A stretch of 47,042 nucleotides of DNA from Planctomycetota bacterium (GTDB taxonomy: Bacteria > Planctomycetota > UBA8742 > UBA2392): NCBI GenBank assembly GCA_019912315.1, contig JAIOJA010000068.1, forward strand, positions 1 to 47,042, in the 5' to 3' direction. Below, piece after piece: positions 34,289-42,956 of the stretch. The notes under the pieces are model-generated. The model made no database searches. It was given only the letters and a program-made list of their open reading frames with translations, and was not told the DNA's origin. The translations under genes and the position numbers were made by a program. How positions within the stretch are numbered: the first letter of the stretch is position 1; each line of letters begins with the position of its first letter.

Positions 34289-34941
34289 TTGATCCGGTCG
34301 ATAATGGCCTGGGTGATGTCGGTAACGTACGCGTTGGTGTTGGCTTTCAGGCCCGGTGCGTGAAGCACGGGCTTGCTCATGAGAGTCTGGGAGTACACTC
34401 CGCCCGTGAAGAAGCCGACTTCTTCCGTCTCGAGGGTGTAGTCCTGCAGCACGATGTCGTAGCCCTCAAGCTGTACGAATTTCACAAGCTCATCCATCAC
34501 CTTTTTGAGCACGTCCTTCTGGTACTGGTTCAGGAGCGCCTGCAGATAGCCCTTCTGTACTTCCATGGCGGCTTTCTGGGCCTCTTCCATGGCCTTGATC
34601 TCCGCGACCTTGGACAGCAGGTCATCCGGATCGTCGCCGCGCAGACGGGCGCGCTGGTACTCGTCGCGCATGGTGCTGTAGTCCGCCTTCATTTTTTCGT
34701 TCTGGCGTTTGATGTCGTCCTGCGCGTTTTCCCAGTCGATCTTGAGCGCGCCGAACCACTTCGACTGGCGCGAGGCTTCTTCCAGGTTGATCACCGCGAT
34801 GCGTACGGCCGTCGTGGCGCGCGGCTTCGCGGCCTCGACCGGTGCGGGCTCAATCGTGTTCAGCAGACTGCCCGCATAGCCGGCGGTGACCGCCACGAGC
34901 ACCAGTGCGGCAATTCCCAGCAATTTGAATTTCGTCGTCAT
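34285..34941 (-). CDS. skp: OmpH/Skp-like periplasmic chaperone
   Basis: This ~218-residue protein has an N-terminal hydrophobic signal or anchor (FKLLGIAALVLVAVTAGYAG). A VRIAVINLEEASRQS start, characteristic of OmpH/Skp, leads into long Lys/Glu/Gln-rich coiled helices (DDIKRQNEKMKADYSTMRDE; EAQKAAMEVQKGYLQ). Skp holds unfolded outer-membrane proteins for BamA, whose gene lies directly upstream on the same strand. I start at the ATG at 34941 (GGAG 9 nt before); an ATG three codons earlier is possible. Confidence 0.85.
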   Translation of the reverse strand: MTTKFKLLGIAALVLVAVTAGYAGSLLNTIEPAPVEAAKPRATTAVRIAVINLEEASRQSKWFGALKIDWENAQDDIKRQNEKMKADYSTMRDEYQRARLRGDDPDDLLSKVAEIKAMEEAQKAAMEVQKGYLQALLNQYQKDVLKKVMDELVKFVQLEGYDIVLQDYTLETEEVGFFTGGVYSQTLMSKPVLHAPGLKANTNAYVTDITQAIIDRIK

Positions 34942-35052
34942 CGTCGTCATCTCCGTTCGGCCCCGCCGGATGTTCTCCAAAACCCGCCCCGCGTCAAGCT
35001 GTGAATGCCTTCGTGAAGGCAATCCGGGTTAGTACGCGCAAACCCGGATCAG

Positions 35053-38000
35053 CTAGAAGCCGAAGCCGAGGTTGATGCTGATGACTTCTTCGCGGTTGCC
35101 CGGCTGGTTGATGATCGGGAAGCCGAAATCCAGTGCGAAAGGCACCGGCAGAATCGGTAGCAGCAGGCGCAACCCGAAGCCGCCGCTGACGGTCCAGCCT
35201 TTCGGGTCGAAGGTGTTCAGGGTTGGCGACAGCTCGCCCGCATCGACAAAGGCCACCAGCCACAGGTTGCCCGGGAAGATCGGGAAGCGCAGCTCGGCGA
35301 ATCCGGTGACCATGAAGTTGCCGCCGATCGCGATATCGTTGCGGCTGGGACCGACGCCGGCGTACTCGAAGCCGCGCAGCGTCCCGCGCCCGCTGATGCT
35401 GTTGCCGCCGAGCAGAAAACGCTGCCCGAAGGGGATTCGCTCCGTGTCCGTGTGAACGTCCTGCCAGTAGGCGCTGGCGTTCAAGGCCAGCACAAGGGTG
35501 CGGATACTGTCCACCTTGGCGATCGGCAGGTACAGGTTTCCGATCGCCCTCATGCTCCAGAAGTCGAGCGTGCCGCCGAGCAGCAGGCCGCCGGTGTACG
35601 AGTAGCGGTATGAAAGCTCCCAGCCCGTGGTCGGGAACTGCGGGTTGTCCGTGGTGTGCCAGGAAATCTCGGTCCAGAGGGTGCTCAGGGTTTCACTGCC
35701 CTCGTCGTCCTTGATTACTTGCGGCGCATTGCTGGCGATATCGCCGATGTCGATGATCTCGTAGCTGTAGCCGAAGCGCCAGATTACGTCGGGAAGCACG
35801 CGCCAGCCCACGTAGGGGTCCAATCCGGTGCGCGTACGTGTGTAGTCGCCGCGGTCGAGGCTCGAGTACTCGCCCGAGATTCCGCCCGCGAGAGGGTAGC
35901 CGAACAACCAGGGCTCGTCGAAGCTGATGCGGTACACCTGCTGGCGATCCAGCGGCGGCTGGGCCGTGAACGTCAGCGTTTGCCCGCCGCCTGTGAAGCT
36001 GAAGTTGGGCTCGCCCCATAGCCAGCTCACGAGCGAGCTGATGTCGAAATTGCGCAAGGTCAGGTCAACGCTGGCCGTGAAGCCCGTGGAGGAATTGAAG
36101 CCGGCCGCGAAGTTGAAGCTGTTGGTGCGCCCTTCGACGACATCGTAGTCGATGTCGGTGTATTCGACGATTCCGTCTGCCGTGACGACTACGCGCGGTG
36201 CGGTGCGGCTGGTGACGCCCTGGCCCGGCGCGCCCTGTTCAAACCACTGTGTGCGGCGCATGCGGTTGTCGCTGTTGCGCTGGCGGTTTCGGTCGTAGAC
36301 ATCGCCGGGGTAAAGATCGATGTAGCGCCGGATGACCTCATCGCGCGTGTCTTCGTTGCCGCGGATGTTTACGGTGCCGACGTAGCTCTTGTAGCCTTGG
36401 CGCAGGCGGATGATCATTTCCGTGCGGCGCACGGGCCACGGGGTTTCCCAGTCGGTCTCGACGAACTCCTTGCGGGTTTCGACGCGCACGAACTCGACCT
36501 CGATGTTCGAATAGCCGCGGTCGGCCAGCAGGGCGCGAATCGCGCCGATGTAGCCTTCGCTCAGTTTCGCGGGCTCGCCTGCAATCGCGAACTCGTCCCA
36601 TGGAATAGGCGTGGTCAGGTCGAAGCTGGCGAAATGACGCCCCTGAGCCGGGTTGATCTTGCCGGCCATATAGTCGCCGCCGAATCGCCCGTAGGAATCC
36701 TCCGGCGTGATCTGGGCAACCTCTACGCCCATCCACTCGAAGAGTTCTTCCCAGGTGATGATCGGGTCTTCGAATTCGGCGGGCTCAGTGCCCTGGGGAA
36801 CCTTGGGCGCGTTAGTCGAGTACTCAAGCCGGATGTTTGTTACGGCGTAAGACGAGCCCGCGTCAACGTGAAAGATCAGGTTGACGCGGTCGCGGGTTTC
36901 GTTCAATTCAAAGTTCGCGAACGACACACTGGCGTCAAGCCAGCCCCGCGAGCGGAAGTAGCTTTGCAGGGTTTCCGCGTCGCGCTGCACGTCGGCCTCT
37001 ACGAACGGCGCGCCTTCCTGGGAGCGCATTTCCTCGCCCAGGGCCGCGGCCTTCTCGGCAGCGCTGCTGGCAAGGAACTCGTACCAGAAGGACATGAGCG
37101 GTCCGAAAAACCCGCCTATGCGCTTTCCATCAAGGGCGTCGTTGCCGGGCGAGCCGACATCGTCGATGCCCGTGAACCGGATATCGCCGATCAGCCACTG
37201 CGAGCCCTCCAGCACTTCAAAAATCAGCACCAGCTTGCCGCCGTATCCGTCTTCGATCAGTCCTTCGCATACGTCGAGCGTGTCCTGCTTCAACTGTCCA
37301 TAGTTCGCCAGCAGGTCATCCCGGTTGAACAGCAACGGCAGGCTGATCACGCGCGGATGCACCGTGATGTCGGGAAAGCCCTGCACGCGGTAGTAGCCCT
37401 TGATCTGCTCAACGGCGCCGGTGATGTTGGCCGCATTGGCGTCGGTAACGATATCGCCGTCAAAGGCGGCGCGCGGGAAGTAGCGCGGGCTTACGAGTTG
37501 CCCGTCTTCGGGCGTCGTGGGGAGCTCGCGAATCGGCTCAATGCCCGCGATCACGCGCTCAAGTGTGCTTTCGAAGCCCACCTGGTACACGCACGAGAAC
37601 TGCACGATGGAAAGCGGCTGGTTCTGAATCACTCGCAGCAGCAGATCAACGCCCTCGGCCGTGTATTCGAAATCGGCGCGGATATCCAGAAAGCCGCCCG
37701 TGTCGTACATGCGCTTGATGTCGGCATCGAGGCGCCGGATGCTGAACTCGGCCTGCTCGGCCGTGTCCATCTGGGCCCGTGCGCGCCAGAAATCTTTCAC
37801 GCCGTTTTCTGACCAGCGCCCGTTCAGGGGCGCGACCACGCGTATGCGCTTCACAAGTGGCTGAACAAAAATCAGCTTGATCTTCACCGTTTCGGCCGTC
37901 GCGTCGTAGACGATTTCGGATTCGACCTCGCGGAACATGTGGCTGATGTCTGTAAGGAAGGTGATGTCCTTCTTCAGATCGTCCAGCTTGAAGGCGCCTC

Positions 38001-38190
38001 CCTGGCGGGTGCGCATGGATTCAAAGATTTTGCGGCGGGTGGCGCTGTCGGGGGCACGCTCGAAGACTTTGCCCTCGGACTTCACCAGCAGCTCAATGGC
38101 ACTGACCGGCTTGCCCAGCGAGCCCACGGGCTGCGAAAACAGCAGCGGCGGGGCCACGAAAAACAGACAAAGAAGCAACCAGCGCAACAC
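35053..38190 (-). CDS. bamA: Outer-membrane assembly protein BamA (Omp85 family)
   Basis: This 1045-residue protein has a signal peptide (LLLCLFFVAPPLLFSQP), several periplasmic POTRA-like domains (e.g. SSYAVTNIRLEY; KSYVGTVNIRGNEDTRDEV), and a C-terminal barrel ending INLGFGF with an aromatic final residue. The Omp85 signature region GRGTLRGFEYAGVGPSRND is present (RGF motif). BamA inserts beta-barrel proteins into the outer membrane, so the cell is diderm. It is longer than E. coli BamA (~810), with enlarged POTRA/linker regions. Start is GTG at 38190 with a GGGGG tract close upstream. The skp gene follows. Confidence 0.93.
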   Translation of the reverse strand: MLRWLLLCLFFVAPPLLFSQPVGSLGKPVSAIELLVKSEGKVFERAPDSATRRKIFESMRTRQGGAFKLDDLKKDITFLTDISHMFREVESEIVYDATAETVKIKLIFVQPLVKRIRVVAPLNGRWSENGVKDFWRARAQMDTAEQAEFSIRRLDADIKRMYDTGGFLDIRADFEYTAEGVDLLLRVIQNQPLSIVQFSCVYQVGFESTLERVIAGIEPIRELPTTPEDGQLVSPRYFPRAAFDGDIVTDANAANITGAVEQIKGYYRVQGFPDITVHPRVISLPLLFNRDDLLANYGQLKQDTLDVCEGLIEDGYGGKLVLIFEVLEGSQWLIGDIRFTGIDDVGSPGNDALDGKRIGGFFGPLMSFWYEFLASSAAEKAAALGEEMRSQEGAPFVEADVQRDAETLQSYFRSRGWLDASVSFANFELNETRDRVNLIFHVDAGSSYAVTNIRLEYSTNAPKVPQGTEPAEFEDPIITWEELFEWMGVEVAQITPEDSYGRFGGDYMAGKINPAQGRHFASFDLTTPIPWDEFAIAGEPAKLSEGYIGAIRALLADRGYSNIEVEFVRVETRKEFVETDWETPWPVRRTEMIIRLRQGYKSYVGTVNIRGNEDTRDEVIRRYIDLYPGDVYDRNRQRNSDNRMRRTQWFEQGAPGQGVTSRTAPRVVVTADGIVEYTDIDYDVVEGRTNSFNFAAGFNSSTGFTASVDLTLRNFDISSLVSWLWGEPNFSFTGGGQTLTFTAQPPLDRQQVYRISFDEPWLFGYPLAGGISGEYSSLDRGDYTRTRTGLDPYVGWRVLPDVIWRFGYSYEIIDIGDIASNAPQVIKDDEGSETLSTLWTEISWHTTDNPQFPTTGWELSYRYSYTGGLLLGGTLDFWSMRAIGNLYLPIAKVDSIRTLVLALNASAYWQDVHTDTERIPFGQRFLLGGNSISGRGTLRGFEYAGVGPSRNDIAIGGNFMVTGFAELRFPIFPGNLWLVAFVDAGELSPTLNTFDPKGWTVSGGFGLRLLLPILPVPFALDFGFPIINQPGNREEVISINLGFGF

Positions 38191-38296
38191 ATGCCCCCAA
38201 AAGGAGTAGCGGGGTGTTATAGGGGCAGAGACAGCCGGGTTCTAGGTTCTGCGTTCCGGGTTTTCGTCATTACCTTGGCCCGGCGTGATTCAGAAC

Positions 38297-39433
38297 TCAG
38301 AACGTCAGCACGACCTTGCCGGCCTCGCCCTTCAGCATTTTCTCAATGCCGCCGCGGAATTCGGTGTAGGGCAGAACTTCCGTGATCACCTTACGCAGCT
38401 TCTCGCGGGCTTCGGGCAGGCGCACCAGATCTCGCACCTTGTACCAGGTGTCGTAGATACGGCGCCCGATGATGCCCTGGATCGTCACCCCGTTGAAGAT
38501 CACGTCCTTGCTGTAGTCGTCGAAGGTGTAGGCGCTGTCCTTGGTCAGGCCGAAAGCCACCACTTTGCCGCCCCGACGCACGGATTTTACCGCGTTCGTG
38601 ATGGCGTCCGGGTGCCCGGACATTTCCAGCGCGACGTCCGGGCCGTCGTGACCGGCCGCTTCGCGCACAAGTGCCTGGATGCGTGCGCGCTCGGCGGCGC
38701 GTTCTTCGGGCGTGCGCGCGATCTTGCCCAGGATGACGCTGTCGCAGCCGATCTCTTTGGCGATGCGCGCGCGGGTTTCACTGATCTCGACGGTGATGAC
38801 CTGCTTCGCGCCGTGCATCAGCGCGATGATGGCGCTGAACATGCCGATAGGCCCGAGTCCGTAAATCACCACGCGCTGGTCCTTCAGCGGGAAGTGCGCC
38901 GCCGCGTGCATGGCGTTACCCAATGGTTCCTGCACAGCGGCGATTTCGAAGGGCAGCTCGGCGTCGTTCTTCCAGATGCAGCTTGAGGGCAGGGCGATGT
39001 AGCGCGCCCAGGCGCCGTCGCGGTCGAAGCCGATAATCTTGTCGTTGACGCAGACGTGCTTTTCGCCGCTCAAACACTGGTAGCACTTACCGCACACAAC
39101 GTGGCTCTCGGCGCTGACGAAATCGCCGACGCTGAGCTTTACGTCCGGGTCGTCCATGATGGTGCCGACTTCGCTGCCTATTTCGACGACATGGCCGCAG
39201 AACTCGTGCCCGGCGATCACGCCGTGTTTGAAATTGTCGCTGGCGCGCAGCAGCTTGGGGCGGATCGATTCGTCCCACTGATACAGGTGAAGGTCGCTGC
39301 CGCAGACGGCCGCGGCGCGGACCTCGATCAGCACCTCGTCGGGTTTGATTTTAGGTACAGGTGCTTCGCGAACCTCCATGGCGCCCGCGCTGGCGGACAC
39401 AAGCTGAATGGAGGGCATAGTGGTAGGGTTCAT
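38297..39433 (-). CDS. tdh: Zinc-dependent medium-chain dehydrogenase, L-threonine 3-dehydrogenase-like
   Basis: This 378-residue MDR enzyme has the catalytic zinc site in AAAVCGSDLHLYQWDE, GHEFCGHVVE, and the structural zinc cysteines CGKCYQCLSGEKHVC. The NAD site is VVIYGLGPIGMFSAIIAL. The CGSDLHLYQWDE stretch is close to threonine dehydrogenase (CGTDxHIYxWD), which oxidises threonine to 2-amino-3-ketobutyrate. Sorbitol or other polyol dehydrogenases remain possible. No kbl partner gene is adjacent. An AAGGAA site lies upstream of its ATG. Confidence 0.75.
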   Translation of the reverse strand: MNPTTMPSIQLVSASAGAMEVREAPVPKIKPDEVLIEVRAAAVCGSDLHLYQWDESIRPKLLRASDNFKHGVIAGHEFCGHVVEIGSEVGTIMDDPDVKLSVGDFVSAESHVVCGKCYQCLSGEKHVCVNDKIIGFDRDGAWARYIALPSSCIWKNDAELPFEIAAVQEPLGNAMHAAAHFPLKDQRVVIYGLGPIGMFSAIIALMHGAKQVITVEISETRARIAKEIGCDSVILGKIARTPEERAAERARIQALVREAAGHDGPDVALEMSGHPDAITNAVKSVRRGGKVVAFGLTKDSAYTFDDYSKDVIFNGVTIQGIIGRRIYDTWYKVRDLVRLPEAREKLRKVITEVLPYTEFRGGIEKMLKGEAGKVVLTF

Positions 39434-39518
39434 GGACGCGCTTCCTTCGCCCGGCTGAGGCCCATGTTATAGCGGCAAAGACCCCATTTGAAAGGGGAGT
39501 CGGGCGTGTCACGGACTG

Positions 39519-39527
39519 TGCTATAGT
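39519..39527 (+). promoter_or_regulatory. Extended -10 promoter, possibly giving a leaderless mRNA
   Basis: TGCTATAGT at 39519-39527 is an extended -10 element (TGn followed by TATAGT). The next gene's ATG lies 7 nt after it (39534), about where transcription would start, so no Shine-Dalgarno leader would exist. Confidence 0.45.
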
Positions 39528-39533
39528 GCCGGG

Positions 39534-40097
39534 ATGGACGAGCCGATCCCGATGGACGACGCCCTCTTTGCCTTTGCCGACAAGCTTGAGCGTGCGGGCA
39601 TCGAGTACATGTTGACCGGAAGCCTGGCTCTTTGCTTTCACGCCGAGCCAAGAGATACGAACGATGTGGACATCGTGATAAAGGCACGCGTTTCCGATGT
39701 GCCCACAATCCTGGCGATGTTTCCTGAAGAGGAAGGCTGGTACTGGAACGAAGACACAGCGACCCGTGCGATTGAAAATGAAAAGATGTTTAATGTCGTG
39801 CAGTCACTTTCCGGCTTCAAGTTTGACTTGATCGCCTTGAAGTCATCGGAGATTGAACAGGAGAAGTTCGCGCGGCGTGTTCGGTACAGCAAGGACGGCC
39901 GAACGATCTGGGTCATCCGTCCTGAAGATTTGTTGCTCTCAAAGCTCGAGTGGGGCAAGCGCAATAACTCCGCATTGCAGGCCACAGATGTACGAACCTT
40001 GCTGCGCGACGTGCCGGACCTGGACTGGCAGTACCTGAACCCTCGCATCGACAGGCTTGGCCTGAGGAAGTGGTTTGAGGATGCACGTACCGCTTGA
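39534..40097 (+). CDS. Nucleotidyltransferase-fold protein (AbiEii/DUF-type)
   Basis: This 187-residue protein has a MNT-like signature: the GSLALCFHAEPRDTNDVDI motif (residues ~24-42) with the GS...D-x-D pattern of nucleotidyltransferases. RPEDLLLSKLEWGKRNNSAL follows near residue 133. Such proteins act as nucleotidyl-transfer enzymes, including in AbiE-type toxin-antitoxin pairs. The next gene overlaps it (40081), so the two form a pair. The substrate is unknown. Confidence 0.7.
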   Translation: MDEPIPMDDALFAFADKLERAGIEYMLTGSLALCFHAEPRDTNDVDIVIKARVSDVPTILAMFPEEEGWYWNEDTATRAIENEKMFNVVQSLSGFKFDLIALKSSEIEQEKFARRVRYSKDGRTIWVIRPEDLLLSKLEWGKRNNSALQATDVRTLLRDVPDLDWQYLNPRIDRLGLRKWFEDARTA

Positions 40098-40341
40098 TAC
40101 GACCCCGGACGCAGCCGATGTTCAGCGACGCGCATATGCCGCAATGGACGGCTTTGAACGCATTCGGGTGACGGCTGGAATGCGTGCGCGGGTTCTGCGA
40201 TTGCTGAAATTCAAGTACAGCGAACCCGAGGATATCCTGAGCCACCTGTTTCGGCACACCGTCCCGGCGGCTGAATTGAGCGAAGCTATTGCCCGACTGA
40301 AGTCTCAACAGCGGTCGGCCGACAACCCAACCGCACGTTGA
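40081..40341 (+). CDS. Small helical partner of the nucleotidyltransferase
   Basis: This 86-residue protein overlaps the previous gene by 17 bases. It is helical and basic (MRARVLRLLKFKYSEPEDIL, then SHLFRHTVPAAELSEAIARL), with no domain I recognise. Overlap and gene order suggest it works with the nucleotidyltransferase, perhaps as the antitoxin or substrate-recognition half, but this is inference. Confidence 0.55.
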   Translation: MHVPLDTTPDAADVQRRAYAAMDGFERIRVTAGMRARVLRLLKFKYSEPEDILSHLFRHTVPAAELSEAIARLKSQQRSADNPTAR

Positions 40342-40433
40342 CCTCTTTGCGCCTCTGTTTACGCGCAGTCGATGTTCTTTTTCCGGAACCCGTACCTCCC
40401 GTTTCCCGTTCATAGGGCGTGAAGGGGGATGCC

Positions 40434-41747
40434 ATGAAACGCGCGCCGCTGTGGATCGGGATTGTGGCCTTGTGGCTGGCACTTGGAGCCGTGGGAGCCT
40501 GGCTGGTGTTGACGCCGGCTGAGGCGCCGCCGACGGCCGCGAAACCGGAACTTGCCCTTCTCGAAGACGCGTTCCCTTCTGAAACCGCACCGCTGCGGCA
40601 AACCGTGCCCGAGTTGCCGGATGACCCGCCGGCGATGCCGCCTGCAGAGCCCACGGTCGAGAAACATGCCGAGTCCATCGAGCCGCCGGAACTGACCGAA
40701 AAGCCCGAAGTCGCCGAGGAAACAACCGGCTTTGCCCGCACCGACCTGCGCACCGAAAAGGGCAGCGCGGCCGTAACCGACCTGAACAATTTCCGCGACC
40801 TGGAGATCGGCGGCACGCTGACGCTGGGCGGCGGCGAGGTATCGATCAGCGGCAACGTGAGCATCGATAAGGCCGGCAAGCTGGACGCCTCACGGGCGAC
40901 GCTGGTGTTCGATGGCGCCGACCAGACCCTCGAGGGCGAGTTGTCCGCCAAGAAGGTGATCCTGCGTGGCGGCACCAAGCGCATCCGCGCCGGCACCTGG
41001 GGCACCAACGGAAATCAAAACGCCGAGCCCGGCAAGGCCGGTCTATACGTCGAGGCCGGTACGACCCTGATTATCGAAGCGGGCGGCAAGTGGACGACGC
41101 CGAACCCGTACGGCTTCCAGATCGCTGGCAATCTGGTGATCGACGGCGGCGAGTTCGTGTGCCGCTTCAGCAATGGCAACGGCACCGACCGTGGCGAGAA
41201 GTCGTGGCTTGAGGGCAGCACGCTGACCATCTACTCGGGCAAGTTCGTCGGCAACGGCGACGCGGACTTCAGCGGCGCGACGATCACCATTCACGACGGC
41301 TCGCTTGAAATCAACGACGACATCTGGAGTACCGGCGATGCGTTGACGATCCACGGCGGCAGCATGCGCAATACCACCGGCGGCGGCATGTTCGCCATGA
41401 CCGGCACGGTGCAGGTGCATGGCGGCAAGTTGCAGGTGTACCAGAACAGCTCTCGCAGCCTGCGCGTCGGCAAAGAGACCAGCCTCTACTGCACCGGCGG
41501 CGAAATCTCGATTAACGGACGCGCTGCCACGGGCGACTCCGGCGGCATTCTGCTGCAGTCCAGCGCGACCCTGCCGGACCTGGTGATCAACGCATCCACA
41601 AGGATTCACAAGGACACGCCGGAGACGGCTTATCTTAGCGTCAATGGTGACATGCAGATCGCGAAGGGCCAGAAGTTCGAGGCTCACGGGCGCCAGGTGA
41701 TCAGCAACTTCGTGCAGACCCCGGAATCCGGCGAGTTTGTTCCCTAG
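40434..41747 (+). CDS. Membrane-anchored beta-rich (right-handed beta-helix-like) protein
   Basis: This 437-residue protein has an AGGGGG site before its ATG. An N-terminal hydrophobic segment (APLWIGIVALWLALGAVG) is followed by a Pro/Glu-rich linker to ~residue 100. The rest is short repeating strands with regular Gly turns (LEIGGTLTLGGGEVSISGNV; LTIYSGKFVGNGDADFSG; ATITIHDGSLEINDD), suggesting a parallel beta-helix or solenoid exposed outside the membrane. There are no catalytic motifs. It is last before the convergent ABC operon and could be an adhesin or surface structure. Confidence 0.65.
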   Translation: MKRAPLWIGIVALWLALGAVGAWLVLTPAEAPPTAAKPELALLEDAFPSETAPLRQTVPELPDDPPAMPPAEPTVEKHAESIEPPELTEKPEVAEETTGFARTDLRTEKGSAAVTDLNNFRDLEIGGTLTLGGGEVSISGNVSIDKAGKLDASRATLVFDGADQTLEGELSAKKVILRGGTKRIRAGTWGTNGNQNAEPGKAGLYVEAGTTLIIEAGGKWTTPNPYGFQIAGNLVIDGGEFVCRFSNGNGTDRGEKSWLEGSTLTIYSGKFVGNGDADFSGATITIHDGSLEINDDIWSTGDALTIHGGSMRNTTGGGMFAMTGTVQVHGGKLQVYQNSSRSLRVGKETSLYCTGGEISINGRAATGDSGGILLQSSATLPDLVINASTRIHKDTPETAYLSVNGDMQIAKGQKFEAHGRQVISNFVQTPESGEFVP

Positions 41748-41804
41748 CAATACGGCACCGGATTGTTCGTGCAGAACCGGCAGGCATCCGATTGGACGTG
41801 CGGT

Positions 41805-42956
41805 TCAACTATAGTGGAGCGCTTCCGGAATCTTCATTCGAGCCCCCTTGATGGCAGGAAAGAGAGCGCCAAAGATTCCGATCACGAGGGCGACAACCAA
41901 ACCCGCCAGCAGGGCCCACTCGTCCACATTGATGCTGAACGCACCCTTGTTGAACTTGGTTGAAATCCCGTTGGCCTGCCACGCCAGTGCCATGCCGATT
42001 GCGCCACCCATCAAGGCGAGAGTGGTCGACTCCAGGACAAACGACTGCACGATGTCTTTGGGTGGGTATCCGAGAGTCTTCAGCGTTCCGATCTCACGAA
42101 TACGGCCTAGCACGCTGGCGTACATCGTGTTCATACCTGACACCAGCCCACCGATTGTCGCGATTACCGCCAGGAAGACCGCGAGAAGAATGATGCGTTC
42201 AAAACCTTCGGCAAGGTCACGGTAGTACTCTCGCTCCGCGACTGCTTTCACCTGGATGTCGTTACGGCTGTTCAAGGACTGAATCAGTGTGGGCATCTCG
42301 CCTTCGTGTTCCAGCTTGATCAGCGCGCTCGAATAACTGTCTCGAACGAACACTGCCATCGAGTCATTGAGGTCCATCAGGATTTCGCTGTCCATGGCGG
42401 TCCCGCTGGCGTCAAAGCGCCCGACGATTTTCCAGGTATCGTTCGAGATAACGATCTCATTGCCGACCACCAGCGACTCGCGCGGAACTCCAAGCGCCGT
42501 ATGTGTCAGCGATCCAACTACGAGGTTTCGCCCCGGGCTTGGCGGCTCACCCTCTACCATTCTCAGCAGCGTGTTAACTTCGAACAATTTCTCGCTGACG
42601 CCGCGCACTACGCCGGGGCGGTTCTCGTGCTCGCCTACGCTTACACGCGTGTCCTGCAAAGTTTCGGGCGAGATCAAAGGCTCGCCCAGCGCGTTCTTGC
42701 GGATCTGCGGCAGACCCTTCAGCAGATTGTAATCTGTTTTGGAGATCTTGCTGAAAGTCTGGTTCGCGGCTTTTCGGTCGATCACGATAATGTTGTCGGG
42801 GGAGCCCGAATTGCGCGCGGAATTCAGCAACCCACCAGCGAAGGCGAACATCACCACACTGACTGCGACCACCAGCACGACCGCGAACAGCGTAAGCAAC
42901 GTGCGCACTTTACGGCGCATCAGGTTGCGAATGCTGTAGCGCAGCGGAATCTTCAT
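41805..42956 (-). CDS. ABC transporter permease (MacB/FtsX family), second subunit
   Basis: This 383-residue protein has the MacB_PCD/FtsX pattern: one N-terminal helix (TLLTLFAVVLVVAVSVVMFA), a ~230-residue extracytoplasmic domain, then three C-terminal helices (LAVFLAVIATIGGLVSGMNT; LRTL-like REIGTLKTLGYPPKDI; ALLAGLVVALVIGIFGALF). It ends the efflux operon and starts immediately after the TAA of the Sec permease. It contains no in-frame UGA, in contrast with its partner. The two permeases probably form a heterodimer with the ATPase at 44096. Confidence 0.88.
   Translation of the reverse strand: MKIPLRYSIRNLMRRKVRTLLTLFAVVLVVAVSVVMFAFAGGLLNSARNSGSPDNIIVIDRKAANQTFSKISKTDYNLLKGLPQIRKNALGEPLISPETLQDTRVSVGEHENRPGVVRGVSEKLFEVNTLLRMVEGEPPSPGRNLVVGSLTHTALGVPRESLVVGNEIVISNDTWKIVGRFDASGTAMDSEILMDLNDSMAVFVRDSYSSALIKLEHEGEMPTLIQSLNSRNDIQVKAVAEREYYRDLAEGFERIILLAVFLAVIATIGGLVSGMNTMYASVLGRIREIGTLKTLGYPPKDIVQSFVLESTTLALMGGAIGMALAWQANGISTKFNKGAFSINVDEWALLAGLVVALVIGIFGALFPAIKGARMKIPEALHYS

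Noticed and set aside
38220..38300. Low-complexity GTTCT/GGTT motifs in the bamA-tdh gap
   Set aside because: Short near-repeats only, with no stable stem or conserved spacing that I could support.
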